Shown: piece after piece, positions 12,401 through 22,100 of the stretch
Numbering within the stretch: position 1 is the first letter of the stretch
How the letters are laid out: the number at the start of each line of letters is the position of its first letter
Source: Branchinecta lynchi
Taxonomy: Eukaryota; Arthropoda; Branchiopoda; Anostraca; Branchinectidae
DNA length: 64,000 nt
Reading direction: 5' to 3'
Assembly (NCBI GenBank): GCA_023053575.1
Contig: JAKZAP010000004.1
Span: 17,557,624-17,621,623, forward strand
The notes under the pieces: model-generated
The model's input: only the letters and a program-made list of their open reading frames with translations
Databases searched by the model: none
Told to the model about the DNA's origin: nothing
Program-made: the position numbers and the translations under genes

Positions 12401-12741
12401 TCATCTTTAAAATGGTTTTCATCCACATCCGTCAGATAAGAGTTTTCATCACTATCACTAAAGCTTGAACTGCAGCCCATGTCCCCTCCTGCCAGTGGAT
12501 TGATGTAAGGCAAAGCATTCTTCAGGATTCCACATGTGGCATCTACTGCATTTGATGCACTTGCATATATGTAGCCAGAACCCTGTGACAAGGCAGTTGG
12601 CAGGCCATAAACCATGTCCATGCCAGCATTAAGACCACTCCTAGGCATTGACAAGAGGCTTGTGAACAAAGAAGTTACTGGCTCCTGAGGTACACGGGGA
12701 AGTCCATCAATATCATCAAGCTTTCGTGCGGTTTCGTTCAT
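184..12741 (-). CDS. DEF8: DEF8 homologue (C1 and Rubicon-homology zinc protein), 3' part beyond window
   Basis: Four coding exons join in phase: 12741-12310, 11853-11553, 2815-2651, 425-184 (1,140 nt, 380 codons). The gene continues past position 1. The ATG at 12741 has an in-frame TAA just upstream. Residues ~145-222 match the helical segment of vertebrate DEF8. Residues ~206-263 form a textbook C1 finger: H, then CEAC, then Cx2Cx4Hx2Cx7C, with two cysteines on each side of an intron. A second zinc region follows (CPEKG, CAEC, CDYSG, YCPTCHW), then the family signature PARVIHNWDF and VEEL, the start of the Rubicon-homology domain. DEF8 is known to work with Rab7 and PLEKHM1 at lysosomes; that role is from the family, not from this sequence. 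The acidic, serine-rich first exon (SDSDENSY) is poorly conserved. The missing C-terminal zinc cluster should lie left of the window. The gene is divergent from the C18orf63 homologue. Confidence 0.93.
426..2650. other. DEF8 intron, no other gene seen
   Basis: AT-rich intron between DEF8 exons 4 and 3. It has poly-T/A tracts and a short hairpin near 1567-1592 (ATCTGATATTCTCAGAT core). No exon-like or transposon-coding sequence was recognised. Confidence 0.6.
2651..2815 (-). CDS. DEF8: DEF8 third coding exon (second half of C1 finger, start of RH zinc region)
   Basis: The acceptor is a T-rich tract ending in TAG. The entry codon is split with the previous exon and encodes Gly. The reading frame gives GCGFTVHGRC and RRTC, completing the C1 ligands, then ICPEKGLH and CAECGSSLS. 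The longest open frame on this strand here is a different one; the true frame is fixed by both splice phases and homology. The donor is GTAAGT after 2651, phase 1. Confidence 0.92.
3121..3222. repeat. tandem duplication, 53-bp unit, two copies
   Basis: Two near-identical adjacent units, the second starting at 3174, in the DEF8 intron. The unit begins agaacttggacttagcttc. The second copy lacks only the last bases. Confidence 0.85.
3411..4333 (+). mobile_element. tandem-core element family B, full-length copy 1
   Basis: Left end is a gaccaaaggtttcgatggga motif followed by GGGATCCC. The body is degenerate ~136-bp modules, each with ccggattccgggcgaacta and a CAGCATGT block. It then has a gacagacagacggacggac tract, and a right end closing with the palindrome TTTTGGGATCCCAAAA. 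It matches the copies at 46.5 and 50.4 kb. No protein is encoded. The architecture resembles non-autonomous Helentron (HINE) or bivalve pearl elements. Confidence 0.75.
4336..4446. mobile_element. hairpin MITE, copy 1
   Basis: An imperfect inverted repeat: gcagtatttgttactgggat at the left pairs with the reverse complement of cccagtagcaaatact at the right. An outer arm runs on to about 4495 (acagtgtaaa). A second copy sits at 63.68 kb. It lies directly against the right end of the family B element. Confidence 0.7.
4850..5520 (+). repeat. dispersed repeat with 'gggcccagttgccc' modules, copy 1
   Basis: Shares degenerate modules (ctgggcccagttgcc, aactcatggaaaatatgg, gaacggggagg) with 29.25-29.92 kb. 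It ends in a ~20-bp G run near 5492. Module length is roughly 150 bp. No coding content. Confidence 0.5.
6459..6750 (+). mobile_element. 5'-truncated LINE 3' end, tandemly duplicated
   Basis: Two ~150-bp direct copies (from ~6459 and ~6612). Each encodes the last RT residues LNDIPESVRAAVSLASFK then MVKSHSLKRKEV and two stops, the typical C-terminus of a CR1/RTE-like LINE protein. An A/T-rich tail follows each copy, then a poly-C run and TTAA repeats near 6926-6952. Confidence 0.65.
8152..8955 (-). pseudogene. Penelope-like RT C-terminus and GIY-YIG endonuclease, frameshifted
   Basis: Minus-strand frames give QQTIQFTTEFENDDQKLPYLD, then VYRKPTHNDRYL, the thumb region of Penelope-type RTs. A shift near 8742 leads to KRAVVISLVDRD and ELSHIRDVL, then GVTEKLFRNLKK. 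A second shift near 8400 leads to GIYSIRCDCEKRYVGRTERT and FEKRLTEHEQEV, a GIY-YIG core with the GIY and YVG pair. The upstream catalytic RT (YADD) part is missing. It reads as an inactive relic or a 5'-truncated copy. Confidence 0.82.
8990..9330 (+). pseudogene. second copy of Penelope-like C-terminus, plus strand
   Basis: Encodes the end of the GIY-YIG protein: HVVDFEKDQILAT, LHQTIREAVEIMKNRSWINR and LPETWKGIISERKFRPQ, then a stop at 9328-9330. It corresponds to the C-terminus of the neighbouring minus-strand unit, in reverse orientation. Confidence 0.75.
10179..10415. mobile_element. short insertion with 13-bp target duplication and hairpin
   Basis: catctgatcacca occurs at 10166-10178 and again at 10416-10428, flanking the insert. 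The insert starts with a Penelope-terminus-like gaagccaagctgac, then holds an inverted repeat (gaaagaaatagaaaaccgtg at 10214 against its complement ending at 10416). The interrupted sequence is family A. Confidence 0.65.
10649..11552. other. DEF8 intron, low-complexity and unassigned
   Basis: Contains a CTGTTTCTGTTC-rich stretch (10670-10790) and otherwise unassigned AT-rich sequence up to DEF8 exon 2. No coding exon seen. Confidence 0.5.
11553..11853 (-). CDS. DEF8: DEF8 second coding exon (helical segment and first half of C1 finger)
   Basis: Acceptor ctttcag, start phase 0; donor AAAG|GTTAGT, end phase 1. The translation contains LIELRLQLQEFKD, matching the conserved helix before the C1 domain, then YCEACGGLVW and WYRCKG, the first two zinc-ligand pairs. 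Confidence 0.93.
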
Positions 12742-12799
12742 ATTTTAGGGCTTTCTGTTTCTACCACATCAAGGCTGCTTCAATGTAGGCTTGAAATCT
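12310..12799 (-). CDS. DEF8: DEF8 first coding exon with leader
   Basis: The acceptor (ttttgttttag) places the exon start at 12799. The leader is 12799-12742 and coding starts at 12741. The donor after 12310 is G|GTTAGT, phase 0. A stronger-looking donor at 12340 (ACAG|GTATGT) breaks the frame with the next exon, so the weaker site is preferred. It encodes 144 residues with low conservation, including an acidic Ser/Asp/Glu stretch. Confidence 0.82.
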
Positions 12800-13590
12800 C
12801 TAAAACAAAACCTTGGTTGAATTTGACCAAAGGTACAAGAGTGTAAGTAATGTCTTTATAATCCGAATAAGGGTCTAATTTTTCTTGCTCAGAGAAGAAG
12901 TGTAATCAATTCCTAACATCAAAACAAGCTGTCTCATCCTAAATGGATGTCTTGAGGCTTCTAGAGGACCCTCAAAGTTGTGAAGTTGACTCATCAGTGG
13001 TGTTTTAGCTTCACAGTTAGCTTACAGCTGAAAGGCTGAGATTCCAGTCTAGCTGTAGAATTAAATCTTTTCTTTTTGAATGATGGTGTCACACTTTTTG
13101 CTTTAGACCAGACCATTCTAGGTACCAAAAAAGTTAATGTACAATTGGTGGTTGAACTTGACAAGAAGGTTGCTCTGGAATGAAACAAAACTGCATATCT
13201 AGGATGTTCAATGAAAGCTTGTTAAATTTTTCAAAGCTGGCTACAAAACAATGTACTGCAAGCTTTGGCTGCTAGCCTACGCTGTCCTAAAAGTTCTTAT
13301 CGTGAAAAGTACACAAGTGTTTTGATACAGAGAGAAAGCTGTTTTTCAACAGTCAGTAATTTCCAAGAAATTTCTGTCTTCTAAATAGGCAGAAAATATT
13401 CTAAGCTAGCTTATCTCGCATTCACTAGACATTTTGTTTAACCAGTCAGTTGCCCCTTAAGTTGTCTATAGGAAGCTGTGCTTGTAAGCAGAGGCATAAC
13501 TGAGAGGCAGCACATGGAAGCAGGGATGTCACGTATGCCCCCCCCCCGAATGTTGTCTAGCAGTCGGTAAAAAATGACCGAGGTTGCGCG
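12800..13590. other. probable DEF8 leader intron, nothing recognised
   Basis: AT-rich sequence with no repeat family or exon recognised; a C run near 13538. Confidence 0.5.
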
Positions 13591-13596
13591 AAGCTC

Positions 13597-14300
13597 CACG
13601 GTTTTTGGGATCCGAAAACGTAAGTGGAGGGATACCTATGACTTAGTAAAAGTTGACCGTCTGTCTGTCTGTCTGTCCATCTGTCAGCACAATAATCTCG
13701 AAGGGTATGAGATATTTTGATGAAATTTGGTGTGAGGAGTCTTTAGGTCAAGGGAGAGATCGAATTCGTAGATGGGCTCTGTAGCTCCACATTTAGGGGT
13801 GGGGGTCCAAATTGAGGGGTGAACAACTTTTTTTTAACAGATAATGAGATAGTTGACTTAGGCGTAATAAGACATGCTGAATACGAATATGAAAACCATT
13901 TTCTCGCCGGGCAAGTAGTTCACCCAGAATCTGGCCAAAACCGGAAAGTTTCTTAAAAGTCAAAGTTTTATTTAAAGTTGATTATTTGTTCGGTTTAGAG
14001 GTAAGAAGACATGCTGAATAATTATATGAAAATAATTTTCTCGTCCGACAAGTAGTTCGCGCGAAATCCGGCGGAAACCGGAAAATTTGTTAAAAGTAGA
14101 AGTTTTACACAAAGTTGATTAGATGTCCGATTTAGGGGTAGGAAGACATGCTGAATCTGCTTTTGACAATCATTTTCTATCCAGACATATAGTTCGCCCA
14201 GCATCCGGCTAAAACCGGAAAATTTGTTAAAAGTTAAGTTTTATCTGAAGTTGATTAGATGGTAGATGCGCTGAATTCGTTAAGTAAATTTCTTAAAAGT
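13597..14300 (-). mobile_element. family B element, truncated copy 2
   Basis: Reverse-orientation copy. The right end (tttttgggatccgaaaacg) is at 13600, then a gtctgtctgtctgtccatct tract, then ~136-bp modules with ccggaaaatttgttaaaagt. The left end is missing. Confidence 0.7.
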
Positions 14301-15779
14301 AGATATGACGCATAGCCTAGGGGGTAAATATACATTGGCTCAATCAATATCTCAACTTGGTTATCTCAGATTAGCCATTGCCCTTCTTCTGTTTCTAAAT
14401 CTTATTAGTAAAAATGTTCAAGGAGTCTGCGAAGATCGGATATCTACAAGACCTATTTGTCTGGATCAGAATTAAATTTTGGGGATTTTCATCAACAAAA
14501 GTTTTTTTTTTCTCAACAAGTGCGCAAGCGCTCAGATGTGGAATCTTAAAGAAAGAACTGAACTGACTTAAGATTTCTCCCTTCCCGTCACATTTAATAT
14601 TATTATCCCTGAAACCAACAATTTTATTTTATTTTCTGTCTCTCAAAGAATCTCCAAACATGTCTCAGGCCATCTCTCATACGATCAGTTCTGCTAAAGG
14701 ATCATTTACACGCAGGTATTTTTCCATGGAGACTCGAGGGGAAACTTTTCACATGGTACTAAGGTATTTTTCAAGGGAGAGTACTATCATGTGGCAATAG
14801 ATTCCAAGGTTGTAAAGCTCACGATATATCTCTATAATGGAGACTAACATCTGTCCATTTAGATCACTTCTTATATGGACATTATCAAAATTGTTGCTAA
14901 ATACCCTTCAGACAAACAAATCCCCAGGTAAAAAGTCCAAAATACCCAGTAATTTGTTGCTGTTGCCAGGAAAAACACCCATGGAGTACGAGTAAATACC
15001 CTCCATGTAAACATATTACCCGTCCCCAAACATTTTGGCTAGCAACCATAATCAATCGGCACAGTTATGTCCAAAGTAAGCTTTCTAAATTTCAATTTAA
15101 AACTTCTTTTATAAGTTTAATTTAAACTTTTCAAAGAATGGAGCAAACTGATAGGAACACATTTTGGTCAACAACTTAAGCACACCCTCAAAACCCCTGC
15201 ACAACTCTAAATATTGAGGTATATTACCAGTCCATCTAAGAACAAGAGTATATATAGGATACGGACTGACTAATACAAGGCCAAAGTCTACCAGCAACTG
15301 ACCAACAATGTAATATTAATTTCGGTCAAAACATCTCACTCGCTCCATTTGGAATTTATCAGGTCAGCGGCTGATGCTGGGCTGATGGACATATCCTGGA
15401 CATATCTAGCCTACAGCATCAAAGCTAGCAATTACTTTCACCTCTGATTCCAAAAGATGAAAATATATAGATGCCCAAAAGATCACACAAAATATGCTCT
15501 GGTCATGAATGTTTGCAGAACTTAAATTTATTAAAAAAGAAAACTCACTAAATTTTGTGACAAATCACCAATTAAAATTTTAAAATGTCTGTCCAGCAGT
15601 TCTTTGTTTTTGAGACCCTCAAGTTACAAAAATACCTTCCACCATCTAAGATTTTAATTCAGAAACTTCGTATGTCACAGACTGGAAACCAGAACACGAA
15701 AATATCATTTGAATCATAGCCGTCTCTGAAATCTGCGCCGAGTTAAGAAGAAAACTTAGAATAAATCTATTTAATTTAC
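14301..15779. other. intergenic or DEF8 leader intron, nothing recognised
   Basis: AT-rich, no recognised repeat family, no convincing ORF or exon. Confidence 0.5.
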
Positions 15780-15987
15780 CGTTAGCTCGACGTAAGATTC
15801 TTCCTGAAGTTGTCATGAGCCGCCAACTTCAAATGTAAAAAACATGGATCGTTGACGGCTTGAGGCTTCGCGTGATGATGATAAACTACTCAAGACGATA
15901 GACGATAGACTGCCGAAGATTAGGTAGTTCACTAGACTGAATTATTGTTTCTCGCCTTTGTTGCATCCTGAAAGAAACACATCTCAG
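15780..15987. promoter_or_regulatory. probable bidirectional promoter between DEF8 and the C18orf63 homologue
   Basis: DEF8 (minus) and the C18orf63 homologue (plus) diverge from here. On the minus strand a possible DEF8 leader exon ends at 15780 with donor ACG|GTAAAT. It holds an ATG starting a short frame that would stop soon after splicing into the 12799 exon, so it would be an upstream ORF. On the plus strand the ATG at 15988 has an in-frame TAG at 15925 and no other ATG between. No TATA box is evident. The leader exon and the shared promoter are inferences. Confidence 0.4.
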
Positions 15988-16124
15988 ATGGACTGGGCAG
16001 AAAAACAAATTTTTAAGAGTAATCTTGACTTTACAAAATATGTGGTGCTAGTTTTAAAGTTAACTGGAAATCACCAAAGTCTTAAACAAGGACTTGGGTT
16101 CCGGAAGCAGCTGGAAACTTGCAG
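15988..16124 (+). CDS. C18orf63: C18orf63 exon 1 (start codon)
   Basis: ATG in context CTCAGATGG, 45 codons plus two bases, donor TGCAG|GTAAGA. It encodes IFKSNLDFTKYVVLVLKLTG then FRKQLETCR, aligning with the N-terminus of the family. The CAG just before the ATG could be an acceptor, so the leader may be a separate exon. A repeat fragment starts 23 bp after the donor. Confidence 0.82.
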
Positions 16125-19100
16125 GTAAGAAGGCAACTGGCAATGTTTTTGTGATCCCAAAACGTAAGGAGTGGAGTAATTCACTGGAGGGGTACCTGGC
16201 TATGACTTCATAAAAGTTGTCCATCCGTCTGTCAGCACGACAACTCCCGAAGGGTATAAGACAAGAAACTTAGTGTGAGGATTCTTTGGGTCAAGGGACA
16301 TTTCAGGTTCGTAGATGCGCGCCAAAGTCTTATATTTAAGGGTGGGGAGGGGTTTCAGATTAAGGGGCATAAATAAATATTAATTAAAAGCTAACGATAT
16401 AGTCAATTTATGAGTAAGGAGGCATGCTGAATCCGAATATGAAAATTATTTTCTCGCCGCACAAGTAGTTCACCGGGAATCCAGTAAAAAAAAAACAGAA
16501 AATGTGGAAAAAGTAAAAGCTGAATCTGAAGTTGATTATATATTCGGTTTAGGATAAACGGAATGTATGAAAATAATATGAAAAATATAAATATTCTTTG
16601 AGCCCAAGCTGGCTTTGAAACATTTATTCAAACAATGTTTACGACGGATACGTCAGCTACGATTCTTCATCAGCAATATTTCGGCCCTTCTTGGCAAGGG
16701 TCCTACGTTTCGGACATTCGGTCAAAACGGGCATCGCGGCGAAGCTGTGATGCCATTTTCATAAAATCGTTTGTCCCCTTATTTCGAAATTGGGTGATTT
16801 AACGGGTTTATTGGTCCCCCTTTGTTTATCCTTTACCCCTTATTCCTGAAGCTTGTGAAGTCCTGGCTATATCTGACTCGCGTTCGTTGAAAATCGATTT
16901 CAAAAATCAAGTTGCTCTCCTTTCGGCCATCAAAATCGGGGTGAAAATAGAGTACGAAGTTTTCCGTATCCTGAATTCCACCGAATACCAAAGCGTTGCT
17001 TTCGCTGTCAATCCCCAAATCATGGTATAGCCCAATGCTTCCATCCGTCTGACTTGCCAAAATGCGCGCGTTGTGCTGGTTGCCACAGTTATAACAAAGA
17101 CTCGCCTTGCTCCCTTCCTCCGAAATGTGCTAACTGCGACGGCTGTCATGTTTCCTTCAGTCTCAGATGCAGTGTAATAAGGAGAGCAGTGGGTATTGGT
17201 AAATAATGAATTGTCAGGAAAAGATACTCCGTTGTATTTCCCTAAATGTAAATGGCACACAGGACAAAGATCTATTATTTCATGATTTTCTCAGTCGTTC
17301 GGACATACTTTGCCTTCAAGAGCATCTTCCGTCAACACCTAGCAGAGAAAGCTTGCGCCGATCACCTGAGCATTTTGTGTTCATACAGCCGGCAACGAAA
17401 ACTAGAGGTCGTCCTTCCGGTGGGTTAGCCATTTTTGTTCGAGCCAGCGAGTGTTCAGCACCACCAAGACTGTTCCAATCTGGGCGATATGCTCTTGCCG
17501 TTCAGTTGGACACTGTTGTTCTTGTTAGCGGATATTTACCCTGCGACCGGCGGAACATTGCATCACATAGTTCATTTGCCAAGGCTTGACAGAAAATCAG
17601 AACACTTATATCGGAGATTTCACAGAAAGGAATGAAATGGGCTCTTGTTGGGGATATCAACACTGATCTTCTAACTTCTTCTACACGGACTGACTTGTGT
17701 TTCGATTCTTTACCTGTAACTCACAGTCTCATTGAGAAGTCTCTACCCTTTTCATACATACATAATCGTGGCGTTAATGTTTCCAACCTTGATCAATTGA
17801 TTGTTTCTGAACCATGTATCATTTACGGTATTGTTGAGGTTGATGAGGAGAAAATTGAGGACGACCATCTGCCTCTGTCTTTCTGTTTGGTTGTCCCAGT
17901 TTTTGGAATCAGTTGTCCAAATCTCAAGAAGGTCTGGATGCAAAAGCGTAACTGGAATCGTATACATGTTGTGCTCTACATTTCTACGTTAACTATATCT
18001 TCTCTCGCTTTTAAAAGTTACTTTCATCTTCTTCAGACTGGTATAACAGCTACTACTTCATCCGTCGATATTAATTGCTATTATAGTGAGCTTGTCCATT
18101 GCTTGAAAGTGGCAGCCGATATTGCTGTACCGACTGAGAAAATCCGAGTTGGAACAAGGAAACTATTTGGAAAGCCAGTCCCCTAAAAAGGCGAAAATAC
18201 GGCAAAATTTTGGCTAAAATTTGGATTGCTTGTGGACGCCCAGGGAATGGTACTGTTTTTAATCTGAAAGCTAAAGCGAAGCGTGAATACAAATCATCAC
18301 TTAAAAATGCTCGTTTGAATGGCTTAGATGCTCCCACTAACAAAAAAGAGTGGCAAAAGGTCCTTCGGACAGATAAAGGTTCAGCTGTACCTCCTTCCGC
18401 ACTAATTACGGCTGACTGGACCAGCCACTACAGTGGGCTATTCACTGGTTGCAAAAACCAGATTCAGCAGCACTATGAAAATTTACTTCTTAAATACCTA
18501 CCAAGGAAGATATTTCAACCCTCTGTTCTTCCCTTGACTTGTTCTTCCATCGAAATTGCTTTCCGAAAATTCAGAAGAACTGGTTCCACAGATTATGATG
18601 ACCTTAGTGCCGATTTTTTCAAAATTGAGTGTCCAGCTTGAACACAACACCTCCAACTTCTGTTTCAAATTTGCTTATGCCAGGGTTTGGTTCCGAATAG
18701 TTACCTCTCGGGTACTGTAACATCGGTCATTAAGCGAGGGAAAGACATAGACCTTTGCAAAAGCTACAGGCCAATTACAGTTTCTTGTACCGTAAGCACA
18801 ATCCTGGAATACGTCCTTCTTCCAGAATTAATTGAAAAATGTCGTTTTGGTTCAATGCAGCTTGGATTCTGTTCGAGTGCCAGTTCTGCGCACGCTCATC
18901 ACATATTGACAAAAATGATGAAGCAGGCTACCCGCGAGAAGTCTGCTATTCATATATGTTCTATAAATATAGCTGGTGCTTTTGACAATATAACGCATTC
19001 TCAGGCCCTATTCTCTCTCATTACTTCTGGCGTGAATCTGTCTGTTAAAATTTTGGTATGGTCATTCCTCAGTAAGCTTTAAATGGCAAGGTAGCTTGTC

Positions 19101-22100
19101 AGAGATTACTCCTGTGCGAACTCGTGTTCGAGTCTTATCTCCCTACATTTTCAAATCGGCATTATCTTCTTGTCTCAATTCTTTACACCCTGCTTACTTT
19201 TATAAAGACCATGCCTTCAGCTACATAGCTTACGCGGACGACTTGCTCTTAGTAAGCCTTACCCGATCCACACTCACTAAAAATGTCTGTAAGCTGTCGT
19301 CGGAACTTCTCAAAATCGGCCTTGAAGTTAACCTCTCAAAATGTGAGTACCTGCATTTCAACCCTTCGTCAAACCGTTTGAATGCATCTAAAGCTTCTAT
19401 CTCTCTTGGATCATTCGTCGTCACATCAACAGAATCTCTACGATGGCTTGGCATAACATTCAAATCCTCGTTGTCAAAATTTTGCTCTTCGGTTGTTCAA
19501 GAAGTTTCTAGATCGATTCGTACCGCCTATGGGCGCATCGTCCCCAACCGGGGGCGCTATAATCGTAAAGCTTTGGGAAAATTGTACAGCACCTTCTGCG
19601 CTCCTTCTATACTATTTCTTTCTGGTGTCACTCATGTTCTGCGAAAGAAGGAGATAAAAAAGATGAGATCATGTTATTTTAAATATGCAAAGCACCTGCT
19701 CCACTTGTCGAAATTATGCCATAACCATACTTTGACGGAGAAGTTCAAAATTCAAGATGCAAGTGTTACCCTTTTGGATGTTTCTTCGTCGCTTTAAAAA
19801 ATCATTGACAACAGAACCCAACCAGCGCACGACCTTCTACACTGCTTCCTGGCCGACGATTGAAAGTAAGTGTCTTTTTGTGTATGTTTATGTGTTTTAT
19901 ATATTTTCTACATTTACTCCGCTCTCTGGAAATGGTGGGTCAAAAATAAATTACTTACTTACTTACTATCCGACTTTTGTTCACTCCGCATCGATTTCAC
20001 CGCATTAGGTCTTTCCCTTCGTAAATTCGGTAATTTAACCTGTTTATTTCATCTCATTCGTTAGCGAGCTTCACCGGACTTTTCTCAAGTCCGTATCTGT
20101 TCTATCGCACTCGGTCAGTCCATTTCATAATTCGGTCATTAATCAGATTAATTTAGTTCCGATTCTTGACCGAATTCGATAATTCATCCAGCTTTTGTTC
20201 AGTCCGCATCGATTTCGCCGCATCCGGTCCGTCCCTGCGTAAATTCCGTGATTTAACCTTCGGTCAGTCCATTTCATAGTTAAATTCGGTGAGATTCATT
20301 TGGTTCTGATTCGTTACCGAATACGGTAATTCACTGGATTTTTCTTTAGTCCGTTTCTATTACTAGACTTGCAAAATTTGGTTGTTTAAGTGGTTCTAAC
20401 AAGAGTTTTATTCCATTACGAAATTCGGTTGTAATACCGCTCTCGACCTGTTCCTTATTTTTTTAGTTAGTTTTTCGGTATACTGCGAATTCATTATTTG
20501 CTTCAACCCAGTTACTGAGTTCGGTAAGTTAAATTGCATTTATTTAGCTCTCGTTCTTTACCATTTACGGTAGCTTCAACTGGTTGCTGTTAAATATTCT
20601 TTGAGCCCAAGCTGACATTGAAACATTTATTCAGACAATGTTACAACGGATACGTCAGCTATGATTCTTCAATGTCTGGGCTGTGAAAGTTCCGTACTTC
20701 GTAGATAAATATTCTTTGAGCCCAAGCTGACTTTGTAACATTGTCTGAATAAATGGTTGCTGTTCATTTTTTTTTCTTTCTATAAGCACGTCTCTTGACG
20801 TGAAAACTAGCCTACTTTTGTTTGTTGTAAATTCCGAGCAAATGTACTTTGTATCCACTTTACCCTGGATCGCCCCTTTCGTTGCCAGACAGCTCTGGGT
20901 TGAATATTTAATCTTGGGATCGCAGAAAGGCAATTTTATCATCAGTATTTCCAAAAAATTTCGCCTGCGGCGCCTTCACTAGTTAGACAAAAGCTGCCTC
21001 ATCTAGTTGGTGTTTGAGGCTCGGAATTTTTTTTTGGGGGGGGGGGCTTGAACTGTGTTAAAAGCTAGCTAGAATTTGCATGGGAAGTAGTTAAATGTTG
21101 CCAGAAAAAAAGGAGAATTCAAAAATTTTTGCATGCGACGTCTTAATTAATCATGGGCACAGCCGTTAGCGACGTTGTCGCTATGCAGCAACACCGTTCT
21201 TTGCGATTATTTAAAGTCCTGTTGGCAAAACTGGAAAGGTCTTCCAAAGGTGAAACGCCAGTGACGGCGCAACCGTGAAAAAAAAAAGAAAAAAGGCTCA
21301 TATGACACTTGCAGGGCTGGGTCAGACGATGAAAGTAGGAACTACTCGATTCGTGGGTTTGTTCTATTTGTAAGCCAACCCGTTGAGATAAGAATGATCA
21401 CGGGTCCTTAGAAATCACGAGAATGTATTGTTCGTAAAAACTATTTTATTTGTGCATTTGGCCGTGATGATGCGCAATTTAAGGGCGCTAGAGATTCATC
21501 TGTAATGAACATTGCTGAAGCACAAATGATTATAGGCTCATTGGAATCATCAAAATGTACATTTTGTTCAGAATTATTGTTTGTACCGTAGTTTAGGAAA
21601 TTCACTAGTAAGCAAAACCCTTGGGCAAAATGGTCATGGACCCTTGGGGATCATGAATATCGGTTAAAGTATTGTCTTTGACGATTTCGGCTAAGAAACG
21701 CACTTTAAGGGTGCTAAGAATTAATTTTTGAGCAAAACCCTTGAGTTAAAATGTATACTTGCTTAAAAGTATTTTTTGTACTTTGTGATTAGGATCAGTA
21801 CTGTAAGGGATGTTCGGATCTGAGAAGTGACATTTTCTACGCCAATCTTGTCAAGTATCTAAAGTTTAAGCCAAGTTTCATCGCCCTAGCACATCTGGAA
21901 CTACCTTAATTTGCGATCACAGGAATTCGGGACCCCCCCCCCCCCCCCCAACCATCTCCCCTCACAGTGCCCGAACCGGGTCCGGTTTTGTTACTGATGT
22001 ATTTAGTTCTTGTCCTTGTTCTTCCAACAAAGTTTCATCCCAATCGCTCCACTCTAAGCATGTCAAAAGACCCCCCCCCCCCACATTCATCGGATTCGGT

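Larger units (their letters stand above)
16850..19970 (+). mobile_element. APE-type LINE retrotransposon, decayed copy 1
   Basis: ORF1 zinc-knuckle end, ORF2 endonuclease and RT in order, closing with a (TTAC)n tail at ~19947-19968. ORF2 is broken by several stops and shifts. It shares its protein family with the minus-strand copy at 26.6-28.4 kb. Sited in C18orf63 intron 1. Confidence 0.85.

Noticed and set aside
16640..16705. Hammerhead ribozyme in the Penelope-like terminus
   Set aside because: A ctgatga and a cgaaa string are present but in an order and spacing that do not make the three-stem core. Left as something for a covariance-model search.
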